Source: Alphaproteobacteria bacterium Ga0077535 (GTDB lineage: Bacteria; Pseudomonadota; Alphaproteobacteria; Caulobacterales; Aquidulcibacteraceae). Taken from it: a stretch of 64,000 nucleotides of DNA. This document shows positions 9,121 through 16,329 of the stretch, one piece after another. The notes under the pieces are model-generated. The model saw nothing but the letters and a program-made list of their open reading frames with translations, did not search any database and was not told where the DNA came from. Positions within the stretch are counted from its first letter, which is position 1. Every line of letters starts with the position of its first letter. The position numbers were made by a program, and so were the translations under genes. The DNA lies in NCBI GenBank assembly GCA_001464425.1, contig LNEK01000037.1, positions 1 through 64,000 on the forward strand, given 5' to 3'.

Positions 9121-9537
9121 ATGATGCGCAAGTTTATCACTCTCTTCGCGGCCTTCGCCGTCGTCGCCACCGCGCTCGCACCGGTTTCCGCCGCCGCCCG
9201 CGATCATCGCGGCGGCTATTATGACGGCCGCGGCGACCGCTACCACCATCGCAACCGCCACCGCGATGATGACAACGACGCCCTCGCCGCCGGTGTTGTC
9301 GGCTTGGTGCTGGGCCTCGCCGTCGGCTCGCTGGCCAGCCAGGACCAACGCCGCAATGACGGCTATTACGACCGCGCGCCGCCGCCGCGCCAAGATTATT
9401 ATCGCCAGCGCTATGAAGAGCCGCCGCGCATCTATCGCGACGAGAGCTATTACGACCAGGAGCCCTACGAAGCCTGCACCGAGCGTTCGTGGGACACCTA
9501 CAACCAGCGTTACGTGCTGACAGAAGTGCCCTGCTGA
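9121..9537 (+). CDS. Secreted Tyr/Arg/Asp-rich small protein with glycine-zipper segment
   Basis: 138 residues. A Sec signal peptide (MMRKFITLFAAFAVVATALAP, cleavage probably after SAAA) is followed by a His/Arg/Asp-rich stretch (RYHHRNRHRDDDNDA). A short hydrophobic glycine-zipper segment comes next (LAAGVVGLVLGLAVGSLA), then a Tyr/Arg-rich region with DDxYYDR-like repeats. The C-terminal motif EACTERSWDTYNQRYVLTEVPC has two Cys that could form a disulphide. Such proteins are common, poorly characterised envelope proteins in alphaproteobacteria. GGGAG lies seven to eight bases before the first ATG; a second ATG follows at once. Function unknown. Confidence 0.8.
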   Translation: MMRKFITLFAAFAVVATALAPVSAAARDHRGGYYDGRGDRYHHRNRHRDDDNDALAAGVVGLVLGLAVGSLASQDQRRNDGYYDRAPPPRQDYYRQRYEEPPRIYRDESYYDQEPYEACTERSWDTYNQRYVLTEVPC

Positions 9538-9614
9538 TCACACTACGGGGTGGACGCGGCGTTGAACTGCGCTGCGTCCATCACTTGTTGAAAGTTCCGC
9601 GTTACACTGTTCGC

Positions 9615-10037
9615 ATGCGTTACGTGTGCGACGCGCCGGGCGGCGCGACATGGTTCAGTCTTGAAACCGAAGCTGAGGCCGAAGCGGAAGCGGCGCTGAT
9701 GCGCCACGCCGTCGATAAATACTTCCGCCGCCACGAGGCCGCAGCGCGCGAAAGCTACCGCGCCCCACCGAACACGCCCGTGTTCGAACAAGCCATCGGC
9801 CTCAAGGGCCACATCGCCCGCACCATGCCGCTTTTCCTGACCCTACGCGCCGATGACGGCGAGGGCCTCGCCACCGCCATGCTGCCGCCCGAGGGCCGTA
9901 ACCAGGCGAACTTCCGCATCGTCATCGTCGGCCCCGAGAACGGGGATCCCTACACCGCTCATGCCGCGGCGATCGCAGCCCTCGCGCGTCATTTCAGCTT
10001 GGAGCTGGAGCGCGAGGACTGCTTTCCGTACGCCTAG
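9615..10037 (+). CDS. Conserved-looking small protein of unknown function
   Basis: 140 residues from the ATG at 9615; earlier in-frame starts overlap the preceding gene and give low-complexity sequence. It opens MRYVCDAPGGATWF, then a Glu/Ala-rich acidic helix (TEAEAEAEAALMRHAVDKYF), followed by an alpha/beta region (GHIARTMPLFLTLRADDGEG, then FRIVIVGPENGDPYTAHAAA). No signal peptide, membrane helix or catalytic motif is visible, so it is probably cytoplasmic. It ends four bases before the stop of the convergent lipoprotein gene. No good ribosome site is seen, so the start is less certain than the frame. Confidence 0.65.
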   Translation: MRYVCDAPGGATWFSLETEAEAEAEAALMRHAVDKYFRRHEAAARESYRAPPNTPVFEQAIGLKGHIARTMPLFLTLRADDGEGLATAMLPPEGRNQANFRIVIVGPENGDPYTAHAAAIAALARHFSLELEREDCFPYA

Positions 10038-10040
10038 GCG

Positions 10041-10610
10041 TTACTTGCCGGCCTCGCCCGCGCTGGTGGGATGCGCCAACATGCGTGCGGCGGTGTAGCA
10101 AGGCGCGCGCGTGCAGGTCTGCATCATCAGCCGCACCATGTACTCGCCATTGGCCTGCGGCGCGTAATGCACGACCGGATAATCGTCATCGAGCAGATCC
10201 GAACCGACCACGCCGCCGGTCCTCATATCGATCAGCTCGATATCGACATTGCTGCAATCGGCGTCGCACGCGCCGATGAAGCTATAATTCGTGCCGCCGG
10301 TGAGGCTGACGACGAAGCGGTGATCCGTCCCCGGCTGCAGCGCGACGATGCGATCTTCAAACCCTTCCGGCGGCGTCGCCCCGCGCGCCGCGCCTTCGCC
10401 AATCTGATTGAGCAGATCGACGACGTTCGCTTCCACCGCGCGGCGGTTCTCATCCGAAATCCGCACCTGCTCGACGTCCCCCGTCGGCGGCGTCTGTGTT
10501 GACGGCGCCTGTGCGCCTTCTTGCAGCGGCGGCAATTCCGGCCCGCTCGCCAACGGATTACACGCCGCTAGCGCCAACACGGCCGCGGCCGCAAACATCA
10601 TCGAACGCAT
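10041..10610 (-). CDS. Lipoprotein of unknown function
   Basis: 189 residues. The ATG at 10610 follows GGAGGATGAC, a good ribosome site; an in-frame GTG at 10622 is less likely. The leader ends in LALAAC, so it should be lipidated, and a Pro/Thr/Gln-rich linker (LPPLQEGAQAPSTQTPPTG) suggests a tether. The folded part has four Cys in two close pairs (GACDADCSN and QTCTRAPCYTA), consistent with two disulphides in the periplasm. The region HRFVVSLTGGTNYSFIGACD resembles a beta-sandwich, but I cannot assign a family. It stands alone between convergent and frameshifted neighbours. Confidence 0.8.
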   Translation of the reverse strand: MRSMMFAAAAVLALAACNPLASGPELPPLQEGAQAPSTQTPPTGDVEQVRISDENRRAVEANVVDLLNQIGEGAARGATPPEGFEDRIVALQPGTDHRFVVSLTGGTNYSFIGACDADCSNVDIELIDMRTGGVVGSDLLDDDYPVVHYAPQANGEYMVRLMMQTCTRAPCYTAARMLAHPTSAGEAGK

Positions 10611-10671
10611 GTCATCCTCCACAAACCCGAGCCCGCCAGCGTTAGTGCGGCGCGCCCGGCCTGTCCACGCA

Positions 10672-10692
10672 CCGGGGATCGGCTATCCCCGG
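10672..10692. other. Perfect 8-bp hairpin between two minus-strand genes
   Basis: The arms ccggggat (10672-10679) and atccccgg (10685-10692) enclose a five-base loop. The hairpin lies between the end of the HTH gene (10740) and the start of the lipoprotein gene (10610). No T tract follows on either strand, so it is at best a weak terminator or an mRNA 3'-end stabiliser. Confidence 0.45.
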
Positions 10693-10739
10693 CGGCAGCG
10701 CTGTGCCCGCCGTCACGCACCGCGGCGCTGGACGGCGAA

Positions 10740-11739
10740 TCAACCGCTCGCGCTAGCGCCCTCGCTCCGGATCAGCGCCTGCATACGCTCGCGGGCGTCG
10801 TGCCATTTATAGTCGAGCGATAGGCGCACCTCCTCCGGCAAATTCTCGACCCAGCTGCCGTCGAGAAAATGCTGCGACGCCCGCATCGTTTGCTGCGCGC
10901 GCGCCTCTGCGTCGGCTTCGCCCTCGCCGAGATTGATTTCGCGCCAGCGTTTGACCAGCAGCACGAAGGCGTGAGGCGCGCAGGCCGGCCCGGCCAAAAT
11001 GCTCCGCCACACTCACATCGATCCGATCGGCGCGGGCCTGCTCGGCCTCCGCCTTCGCCGCCTCGGCCGCGCGTTGGCTTTCAATGCGTTTGCGCAATTG
11101 GTCGGCCAATCCGGTCAGCACTTTTGCGTCCGCAGCCTTGCCCTGCGCCAACGCTTCGCCCACGCGCGACAGCGCCCTCTGCTCCAAGTCCTCAAGCGAA
11201 GCGCCTTGCAGCTCTGCCTGCTCCATCAGCTGCAACGCCTCGTCCGACGCGCGCGGCGCAGCGCTCGAGGCGCCATATCTGCGCATGCGGTCCGCCATCG
11301 ACGCCAACGCCTGCGCCTCTTTCGAGCGCCCCTGCACCATCGCTGCGCTCGCCTGCGCCAACGCCCGCCGCTCGATCGCGGCCGCGATCCCGGCCGCGTC
11401 CTCCTCCGACGCGATCTGCTCCACCAACGCGTTCATCTCGGCTTCGCGCTTGGCCGCCGCAAGCGCCTCAGCCGCCAGGCGCATCTCTTCGCGCAGCACG
11501 CCCTCCTCGATAAAGTTCGGCTTCTGCTTTTCGCGCACCACCCCGCGCGCCTCTAACGCCGCCGCATAGGCGCGCTTCGACCACTTCTCAACCGTGATGC
11601 GTTTCCTAATCGCGTGTTCGCTCACCCCGAACCGCTCCGCCAACGCCCGCGCCGACTCGCCGCCCAAATACGCCGCGCGGATCAACTCCCACGTCGCCGG
11701 CCCTGCAATCTTGTACTGGTTTCTCTCGGTTTTGCTCAT
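10740..11739 (-). pseudogene. HTH-domain protein gene with a frameshift near 11015
   Basis: From the ATG at 11739 the protein has an N-terminal helix-turn-helix region (about 15-50: WELIRAAYLGGESARALAERF, then VSEHAIRKRI), like resolvase or terminase-small-subunit HTH folds. A long Ala/Glu/Arg-rich coiled helical region follows, up to about residue 240. After RADRIDVSV the frame turns into Arg-rich nonsense, while the +1 frame carries a sensible ending (RSILAGPACAPHAFVLLVKR, later FLDGSWVENLPEEV and LSLDYKWHDARERMQAL). One missing or extra base near 11010-11020 would join them into about 330 residues. Function unknown; a phage-derived or nucleoid-associated DNA-binding role is possible. It may be broken, or the indel may be a sequencing error. 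Confidence 0.65.
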
Positions 11740-11809
11740 GGACGCGAGTGTACGTCCATATATCTCCCGGTCGGATCGGGGCGCTCTCCAGCGCAGGTTT
11801 CTCGTTTTG

Positions 11810-11870
11810 TAGCGGGGATTTAGCGGAAGTAGAGGGCGCGGGTTTAGCGGGATTTATCCTCGTTTAGTGG
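11810..11870. repeat. Iterated tagcgg motif upstream of the nuclease gene
   Basis: The hexamer tagcgg appears at 11810, 11821 and 11845, with a variant tagtgg at 11865, all on the plus strand and partly within ttTAGCGGgatt-type contexts. The cluster lies 30-90 bases before the nuclease start codon, in an otherwise featureless 160-base gap. It could be an operator array or chance. Confidence 0.35.
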
Positions 11871-11899
11871 AGCGCCTTGAATCGCGGTACCATCCTTCC

Positions 11900-12784
11900 A
11901 TGAAGACTCAGTCATGCAACGCGAAAACTGCATCCGGACGATCATGCACCAGGCCTGCGAAGGCGGATGGGCTCTGTGCCGCGCATCCGCGTTCGCAAGT
12001 GCGAGGCAAAAAGCAACAGACTTACCGCTCAATAGCAGATATCGCCCTCAAAGCATGCGCCGCTATGGGCTGGACAGCAGATATCTCTAACGAGGATCCT
12101 GATTTCGACTTTCTGACAATCGAGGCACGTCGCGACTACAGCCAGGATAGCGTCGTCGCAGTCTTAGAGTTCGCATTTGGAACAGACGGCATCGCTTACA
12201 GCGTCCACAAAAGCTCATTCAAAGGCTACGGCATCGAATCTCTTATGGAGGGCCTGACGGCACGCCTGACGCAAGCAGGGTGGCTAAAAAAGGACTCCGC
12301 GACATCGCAAGCCAAAGAGGCACAGAAAACGTTTCACACAACGTTGCTGTCCGTACTCAGAAATTTTGACCGATCTGCACGACAGCTCGCACGCGCGCGA
12401 AGAGAAGACAATCAGTTCCGAATTCGTGATGAGCACGACGCTCAAGACTTACTACACGCACTATTGCGCGCCTATTTTGACGACGTGCGTCCCGAAGAAT
12501 TTTCCCCCAGCGTCGCCGGTAGCTCTTCGCGAATAAACTTTCTGCTCAAGCACGAACAGGTTGCCGTTGAGATCAAAGTTGCTCGCGAATCGCTCAAACA
12601 GAAGCAGATCGGCGAACAACTCATTGTCGATATCAGCCGCTACGATGGGCACCCCAGTTGTAAGTCGCTATATTGCCTTGTGTTTGATCCGAACAATCAC
12701 ATCGCCAATCCAACAGGTCTCGAAGCTGATCTCAGCAAGAAACACAACGACCTCGATGTGCACGTCATAGTGACGCCGAAGTAA
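11900..12784 (+). CDS. Cys-finger / DpnII-MboI-type PD-(D/E)XK nuclease-like protein
   Basis: 294 residues from the ATG at 11900. The N-terminus has a small zinc-finger-like motif: Cys6, Cys16, Cys26 and His29 in SCNAKTASGRSC and GLCAAHP, as in DUF5763-like knuckles. Residues 40-190 form a middle region with no family I recognise. The C-terminal 85 residues follow the DpnII/MboI-type restriction-endonuclease pattern: RINFLLK, then VEIKVAR, QLIVDISRYDGHPSCKSLYCL, VFDPNNHI and a closing DLDVHVIVTP. Glu224 and Lys226 of the ExK motif are present, but the usual catalytic Asp of the RxDF segment is Asn213. GC content is lower than in the flanks, suggesting transfer. Its stop abuts the stop of the convergent HEPN gene with no base between. 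A role in defence is inferred; the substrate is unknown. Confidence 0.7.
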   Translation: MKTQSCNAKTASGRSCTRPAKADGLCAAHPRSQVRGKKQQTYRSIADIALKACAAMGWTADISNEDPDFDFLTIEARRDYSQDSVVAVLEFAFGTDGIAYSVHKSSFKGYGIESLMEGLTARLTQAGWLKKDSATSQAKEAQKTFHTTLLSVLRNFDRSARQLARARREDNQFRIRDEHDAQDLLHALLRAYFDDVRPEEFSPSVAGSSSRINFLLKHEQVAVEIKVARESLKQKQIGEQLIVDISRYDGHPSCKSLYCLVFDPNNHIANPTGLEADLSKKHNDLDVHVIVTPK

Positions 12785-13591
12785 CTACGCCCCGGAAGAC
12801 GGATCATCGAAGGCCTGCGGTCTTCCGGAGAGCACATGCTCAACCATCTGTTCACGCAACTCGTCGGCGCCCGGAGTACTTAGAGACACGCGAAAAAGAC
12901 GTCGGAATATTCCAGCGATCCACGCAAGCTCAGAGTACATTTCGGTATCTCGTTTGAAGCTATAGCCATGCGCAACTGCTGACCTGAGCGCGTAGGATTT
13001 CTTTATCCTATCAAAATAGGATGCTCGCTCGGCGACGGGCGATAGCGCCGACAAGGCAATCGCAACCTGTACGCTAGTCTCGTGCCTAAATGGCAACAAT
13101 CGCTCAACTGCCATCCAGGTGTGCGCGAACTGAAGCGGCACCGCGGAGCCTCCCCTTGCGTCAGCAGCAGTTTCAAGAGCAAGGAGTCTGTAGTCCTCTT
13201 TCGCAGACAAGAACTTTCCCGGCGTCGTCTCGCCTAGGAGCTGGAGTGTCGCATTGAAAGACTGATCCTGAACATCGGCGACTATCAGAACGGTTCGACT
13301 GTGTTCGAGAAACGGCAAATACCAGTTCTCTGCTTGGCGAAAGCGCGTTGAAGAACCATTCGGCAGCTTGCGAAATTCGCCGGAAACGGCGCCGCGCACA
13401 CCGTGCGTCAGCGCTACTGCCGCCAACAGACGACAGCATATTGCCCAGGAATACTGCTCGTCAGTGCCAGGCTTTTCGTCAAGAACTAGCGCGCCCCAGA
13501 AATTTTCCGGCAACGAATAGGATGCCTCGGATAGCCCCCCCCCCCGCATTGCTATCGTCGTAAGCAGATTTGACGAAATCGCTCCGCTCAA
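12785..13591 (-). CDS. Apea-like HEPN protein, C-terminal part (downstream of the G-tract)
   Basis: Carries the second part of a protein split at an 11-G tract. The real sequence begins at about LSEASYSLPENFWGALVLDE after the tract; the upstream TTG start at 13591 gives a frame-shifted stub. The C-terminal 100 residues match the Apea-like HEPN pattern: FAHTWMAVERLLPF, a helical region, then YALRSAVAHGYSF with the RxxxxH motif (Arg codon 12983-12985, His codon 12968-12970), typical of HEPN ribonucleases in toxin and phage-defence proteins. It is joined in phase to the N-terminal part (13479-14159) if one G is removed, giving about 457 residues. Its stop touches the stop of the nuclease gene. 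RNA cleavage is inferred from the motif. Confidence 0.65.
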   Translation of the reverse strand: MSGAISSNLLTTIAMRGGGLSEASYSLPENFWGALVLDEKPGTDEQYSWAICCRLLAAVALTHGVRGAVSGEFRKLPNGSSTRFRQAENWYLPFLEHSRTVLIVADVQDQSFNATLQLLGETTPGKFLSAKEDYRLLALETAADARGGSAVPLQFAHTWMAVERLLPFRHETSVQVAIALSALSPVAERASYFDRIKKSYALRSAVAHGYSFKRDTEMYSELAWIAGIFRRLFRVSLSTPGADELREQMVEHVLSGRPQAFDDPSSGA

Positions 13592-14159
13592 TCAACTCAC
13601 GAGGCGAATAAAATGCGGCTCCTTTGAACAGCTCCGAGCCACCGGAATTCCAGAACGCGACGTGATCCAAAAGGAAGACGACTTTTCCCAGAAGCTCGAT
13701 CTTACTTTCGACCTTTCGAACCTCAAAAAGTTGCGGACATATAGCCTTGAGATCCGCTTCGGGGACAACGAATGGCGACTTGCTGAGCGCCCGTTCCGTT
13801 ATCGACGAGTGGCCATAAAACCAGACCGCCCGATCAATGAACACATCTCCGGGCACTGTTTGATACAAATGCAGCGCACCCTCGACATCTCCGCGAACGG
13901 ACCTCCGTCGAATGTTCGACTTAAACTCGCCCCGAAGCTCAGGAAACTGCCGCCAAATCTCTTCGTTGCCGATTGCCAAACGGACGGCGTTCGTCCGTAT
14001 CTCTTCCAACTGTGTCTCGTCTCTGCTCAAAAGCTCAAGGATAACCAGGCCACGGTGATGTCGTGAGGACGACTGCACCCACGCGTCGCTGGACCCCACC
14101 GGCATGTAAGCCTGATCGATCGGCTCTAGTACCGCGATGTGACGAAGCCCCTCGCTCAC
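13479..14159 (-). CDS. N-terminal part of the HEPN protein gene (upstream of the G-tract)
   Basis: 226 residues as it stands, of which about 205 before the G-tract belong to the intact protein. The GTG at 14159 has GAGG six bases upstream; a TTG at 14171 is an alternative. The sequence (IAVLEPIDQAYMPVGSSDAW, later FIDRAVWFYGHSSITERAL and FEVRKVESKIELLGKVVFLLD) is alpha/beta and hydrophobic-patterned, with no signal peptide. I do not recognise a named domain; in Apea-type HEPN proteins the N-terminal part is usually a variable sensor or targeting domain. The start lies about 31 bases after the lepA stop on the same strand, with no visible terminator, so lepA transcripts may read into it. Confidence 0.65.
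   Translation of the reverse strand: MSEGLRHIAVLEPIDQAYMPVGSSDAWVQSSSRHHRGLVILELLSRDETQLEEIRTNAVRLAIGNEEIWRQFPELRGEFKSNIRRRSVRGDVEGALHLYQTVPGDVFIDRAVWFYGHSSITERALSKSPFVVPEADLKAICPQLFEVRKVESKIELLGKVVFLLDHVAFWNSGGSELFKGAAFYSPRELIERSDFVKSAYDDSNAGGGAIRGILFVAGKFLGRASS
13535..13545 (-). repeat. Run of 11 G (coding strand) inside the HEPN gene
   Basis: Eleven consecutive C on the plus strand (G on the coding strand) lie exactly where the reading frame of the HEPN gene changes. With 10 or 13 G the two halves join in one frame; with the 11 seen here translation runs on to a stop at 13479. Such tracts are classic slippage sites for phase variation, and are also prone to sequencing error. Confidence 0.9.
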
Positions 14160-14190
14160 TGTATACCTCAACTCACTTCACCGGCGATAC

Positions 14191-15996
14191 TCAGTCGCTA
14201 TCCATCTTCAGCGCCGCGATGAACGCTTCTTGCGGGATGTCTACTTTGCCGAACTGGCGCATCTTTTTCTTGCCGGCTTTCTGCTTGTCCAGCAGCTTGC
14301 GCTTCCGGCTCGCGTCGCCGCCGTAGCATTTGGCGGTCACGTCTTTTCGCAGCGCTGACAGCGTTTCGCGGGCGATGATGCGGCCGCCGATGGCGGCTTG
14401 GATCGGGATTTTGAACATGTGCTGCGGGATCAGCTCTTTGAGCTTTTCCACCATCGAGCGGCCGCGGCTTTCGGCGCGGCCGGCGTGCACGAGCATGGAG
14501 AGCGCGTCGACCGGATCGTCGTTCACCAGGATCGACATCTTCACCAGATCGCCGACGCGGTGATCGATGATGGAATAATCGAAGCTGGCATAGCCCTTCG
14601 AAACGCTCTTCAAGCGGTCGTAGAAATCGAACACGACTTCGTTGAGCGGCAACTCATAGACGAGCATCGCGCGTGAGCCGACATAGTTCAGCTCCTTCTG
14701 CACGCCGCGCCGATCCTGGCAGAGCTTGATGATCGAGCCGAGATATTCATCCGGCGTCAGCAACGTGGCTTTGATCCACGGCTCTTCGATTTCCTTGATG
14801 TAAACGACGTCCGGCAGGTCAGCCGGATTGTGAAGCTCCTTCACTTCGCCGCTGTTCATGTGGACTTTGTATACGACTGAAGGCGCCGTCGCGATGAGAT
14901 CGAGGTCGAACTCGCGGCTGAGGCGCTCTTGGATGATTTCCAAATGCAACAGCCCAAGGAAGCCGCAGCGGAAGCCGAAGCCGAGCGCGGCTGAGGTTTC
15001 CATTTCATAGCTGAAGCTGGCGTCGTTGAGCCGCAGCTTCGACATGGCGGCGCGGAGATCTTCGAAGTCCGCGGCGTCTGTCGGGAAGAGGCCGCAGAAG
15101 ACGACGGGTTGCGCCGGCTTGAAGCCTGGCAGCGCTTGCGCTGTTTCGCGGCGGTTTTCGGTGATGGTGTCGCCGACGCGCGCGTCCGCGACTTCTTTGA
15201 TGCTGCCAGTGAGAATGCCGATCTCGCCGGGGCCGAGTTCGGCGACGTCTTCGCGCTTGGGGCGGAGCACGCCGAGCGTGTCTACGTTATAATCGGCGCC
15301 GGTTTGCATGAGCTTGATGCGCATGCCCTTCTTCACCACGCCATCGATGACGCGGAAGAGCACGACGACGCCGAGATACGCGTCGTACCACGCGTCGACC
15401 AGCAGCGCTTTCAGGGGCGCATCGCGGTCGCCGGCTTTCGGCGGCGGCAGGCGCGTGACGATGGCCTCTAAGAGATCGGTGATGCCCTCGCCGGTTTTGC
15501 CGGAGGCGAGGATGGCTTGCGACGCGTCGAGGCCGATGACGTCCTCGATCTGCTGCTTCACGCGCTCGGGCTCAGCGGCGGGCAGATCGATCTTGTTAAT
15601 CACCGGCACGATGTCGAGATCGAGATCGAGCGCCTGATAGACGTTGGCCAGCGTCTGCGCTTCAACGCCCTGACTCGCATCCACAATCAGCAACGCGCCT
15701 TCGCAGGCGGCGAGGCTGCGGCTGACTTCGTAAGCGAAGTCCACGTGCCCAGGCGTGTCCATGAGGTTGAGAACATAGTCGTTCCCATCCTTGGCCCGGT
15801 AATCCAGACGCACCGTCTGCGCCTTGATCGTGATCCCCCGCTCCTTCTCGATATCCATGTTATCGAGAACCTGCTCGGTCATCTCCCGAGCCGTCAGCCC
15901 CCCCGTCGTCTGGATCAACCGATCCGACAAAGTGGATTTGCCGTGGTCGATGTGGGCCACGATGGAGAAGTTGCGGATTCTGTCGCGCGGAGTCAT
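14191..15996 (-). CDS. lepA: Elongation factor 4 (LepA)
   Basis: Translational GTPase that binds ribosomes and promotes back-translocation or recovery of stalled complexes. 601 residues, the family's usual size, starting [21 protein letters not shown]; the frame is open upstream, but those residues are not family-like. G motifs: AHIDHGKS (G1), DTPGH (G3), NKID (G4). The C-terminal segment with [20 protein letters not shown] is the LepA-specific domain that separates it from EF-G. It is transcribed away from tRNA-Leu across a 159-base gap, and the HEPN gene follows directly downstream. Confidence 0.98.
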   Translation of the reverse strand: MTPRDRIRNFSIVAHIDHGKSTLSDRLIQTTGGLTAREMTEQVLDNMDIEKERGITIKAQTVRLDYRAKDGNDYVLNLMDTPGHVDFAYEVSRSLAACEGALLIVDASQGVEAQTLANVYQALDLDLDIVPVINKIDLPAAEPERVKQQIEDVIGLDASQAILASGKTGEGITDLLEAIVTRLPPPKAGDRDAPLKALLVDAWYDAYLGVVVLFRVIDGVVKKGMRIKLMQTGADYNVDTLGVLRPKREDVAELGPGEIGILTGSIKEVADARVGDTITENRRETAQALPGFKPAQPVVFCGLFPTDAADFEDLRAAMSKLRLNDASFSYEMETSAALGFGFRCGFLGLLHLEIIQERLSREFDLDLIATAPSVVYKVHMNSGEVKELHNPADLPDVVYIKEIEEPWIKATLLTPDEYLGSIIKLCQDRRGVQKELNYVGSRAMLVYELPLNEVVFDFYDRLKSVSKGYASFDYSIIDHRVGDLVKMSILVNDDPVDALSMLVHAGRAESRGRSMVEKLKELIPQHMFKIPIQAAIGGRIIARETLSALRKDVTAKCYGGDASRKRKLLDKQKAGKKKMRQFGKVDIPQEAFIAALKMDSD

Positions 15997-16155
15997 GGAG
16001 GCGGTGGGTACAGGAGGCTGGCGCGAAGGCCAAGCATACACCCTGCCAATGGAGGGGCGGATAGATTGCCGCGCCTCTCCCGGCACCCCCTCCGTGGCCA
16101 GATTGACGCCCCGCCCGGCCTCCCTTAAACCCCGCCGACTTCTACCGACTAATGT

Positions 16156-16242
16156 GCCCGGATGGCGGAATTGGTAGACGCACCAGCTTCAGGTGCTGGC
16201 GCTCGCAAGGGCGTGGAGGTTCGAGTCCTCTTCCGGGCACCA
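16156..16242 (+). tRNA. tRNA-Leu (anticodon CAG)
   Basis: 87 bases. The acceptor GCCCGGA pairs with TCCGGGC, followed by discriminator A and an encoded CCA (16240-16242). The anticodon stem CCAGC/GCTGG encloses TTCAGGT, giving anticodon CAG, which reads CUG. The long variable arm (GCTCGCAAGGGCGT) is typical of leucine tRNAs, and the T loop is GGTTCGAGTCC. Confidence 0.96.
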
Positions 16243-16329
16243 TCCTACGCTCGCGGAGCGAGTTTCGGATGGCAGGCCATCTCATCGCAGTGCCCTTGGG
16301 CCATCTTCGCCCGCGTGCTACGCGGCCTT

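Noticed and set aside
10869-11569. Several long plus-strand frames opposite the HTH gene
   Set aside because: Pro/Arg-rich or Ala/Ser-rich low-complexity products in overlapping frames; the minus strand reads as protein apart from one frame break.
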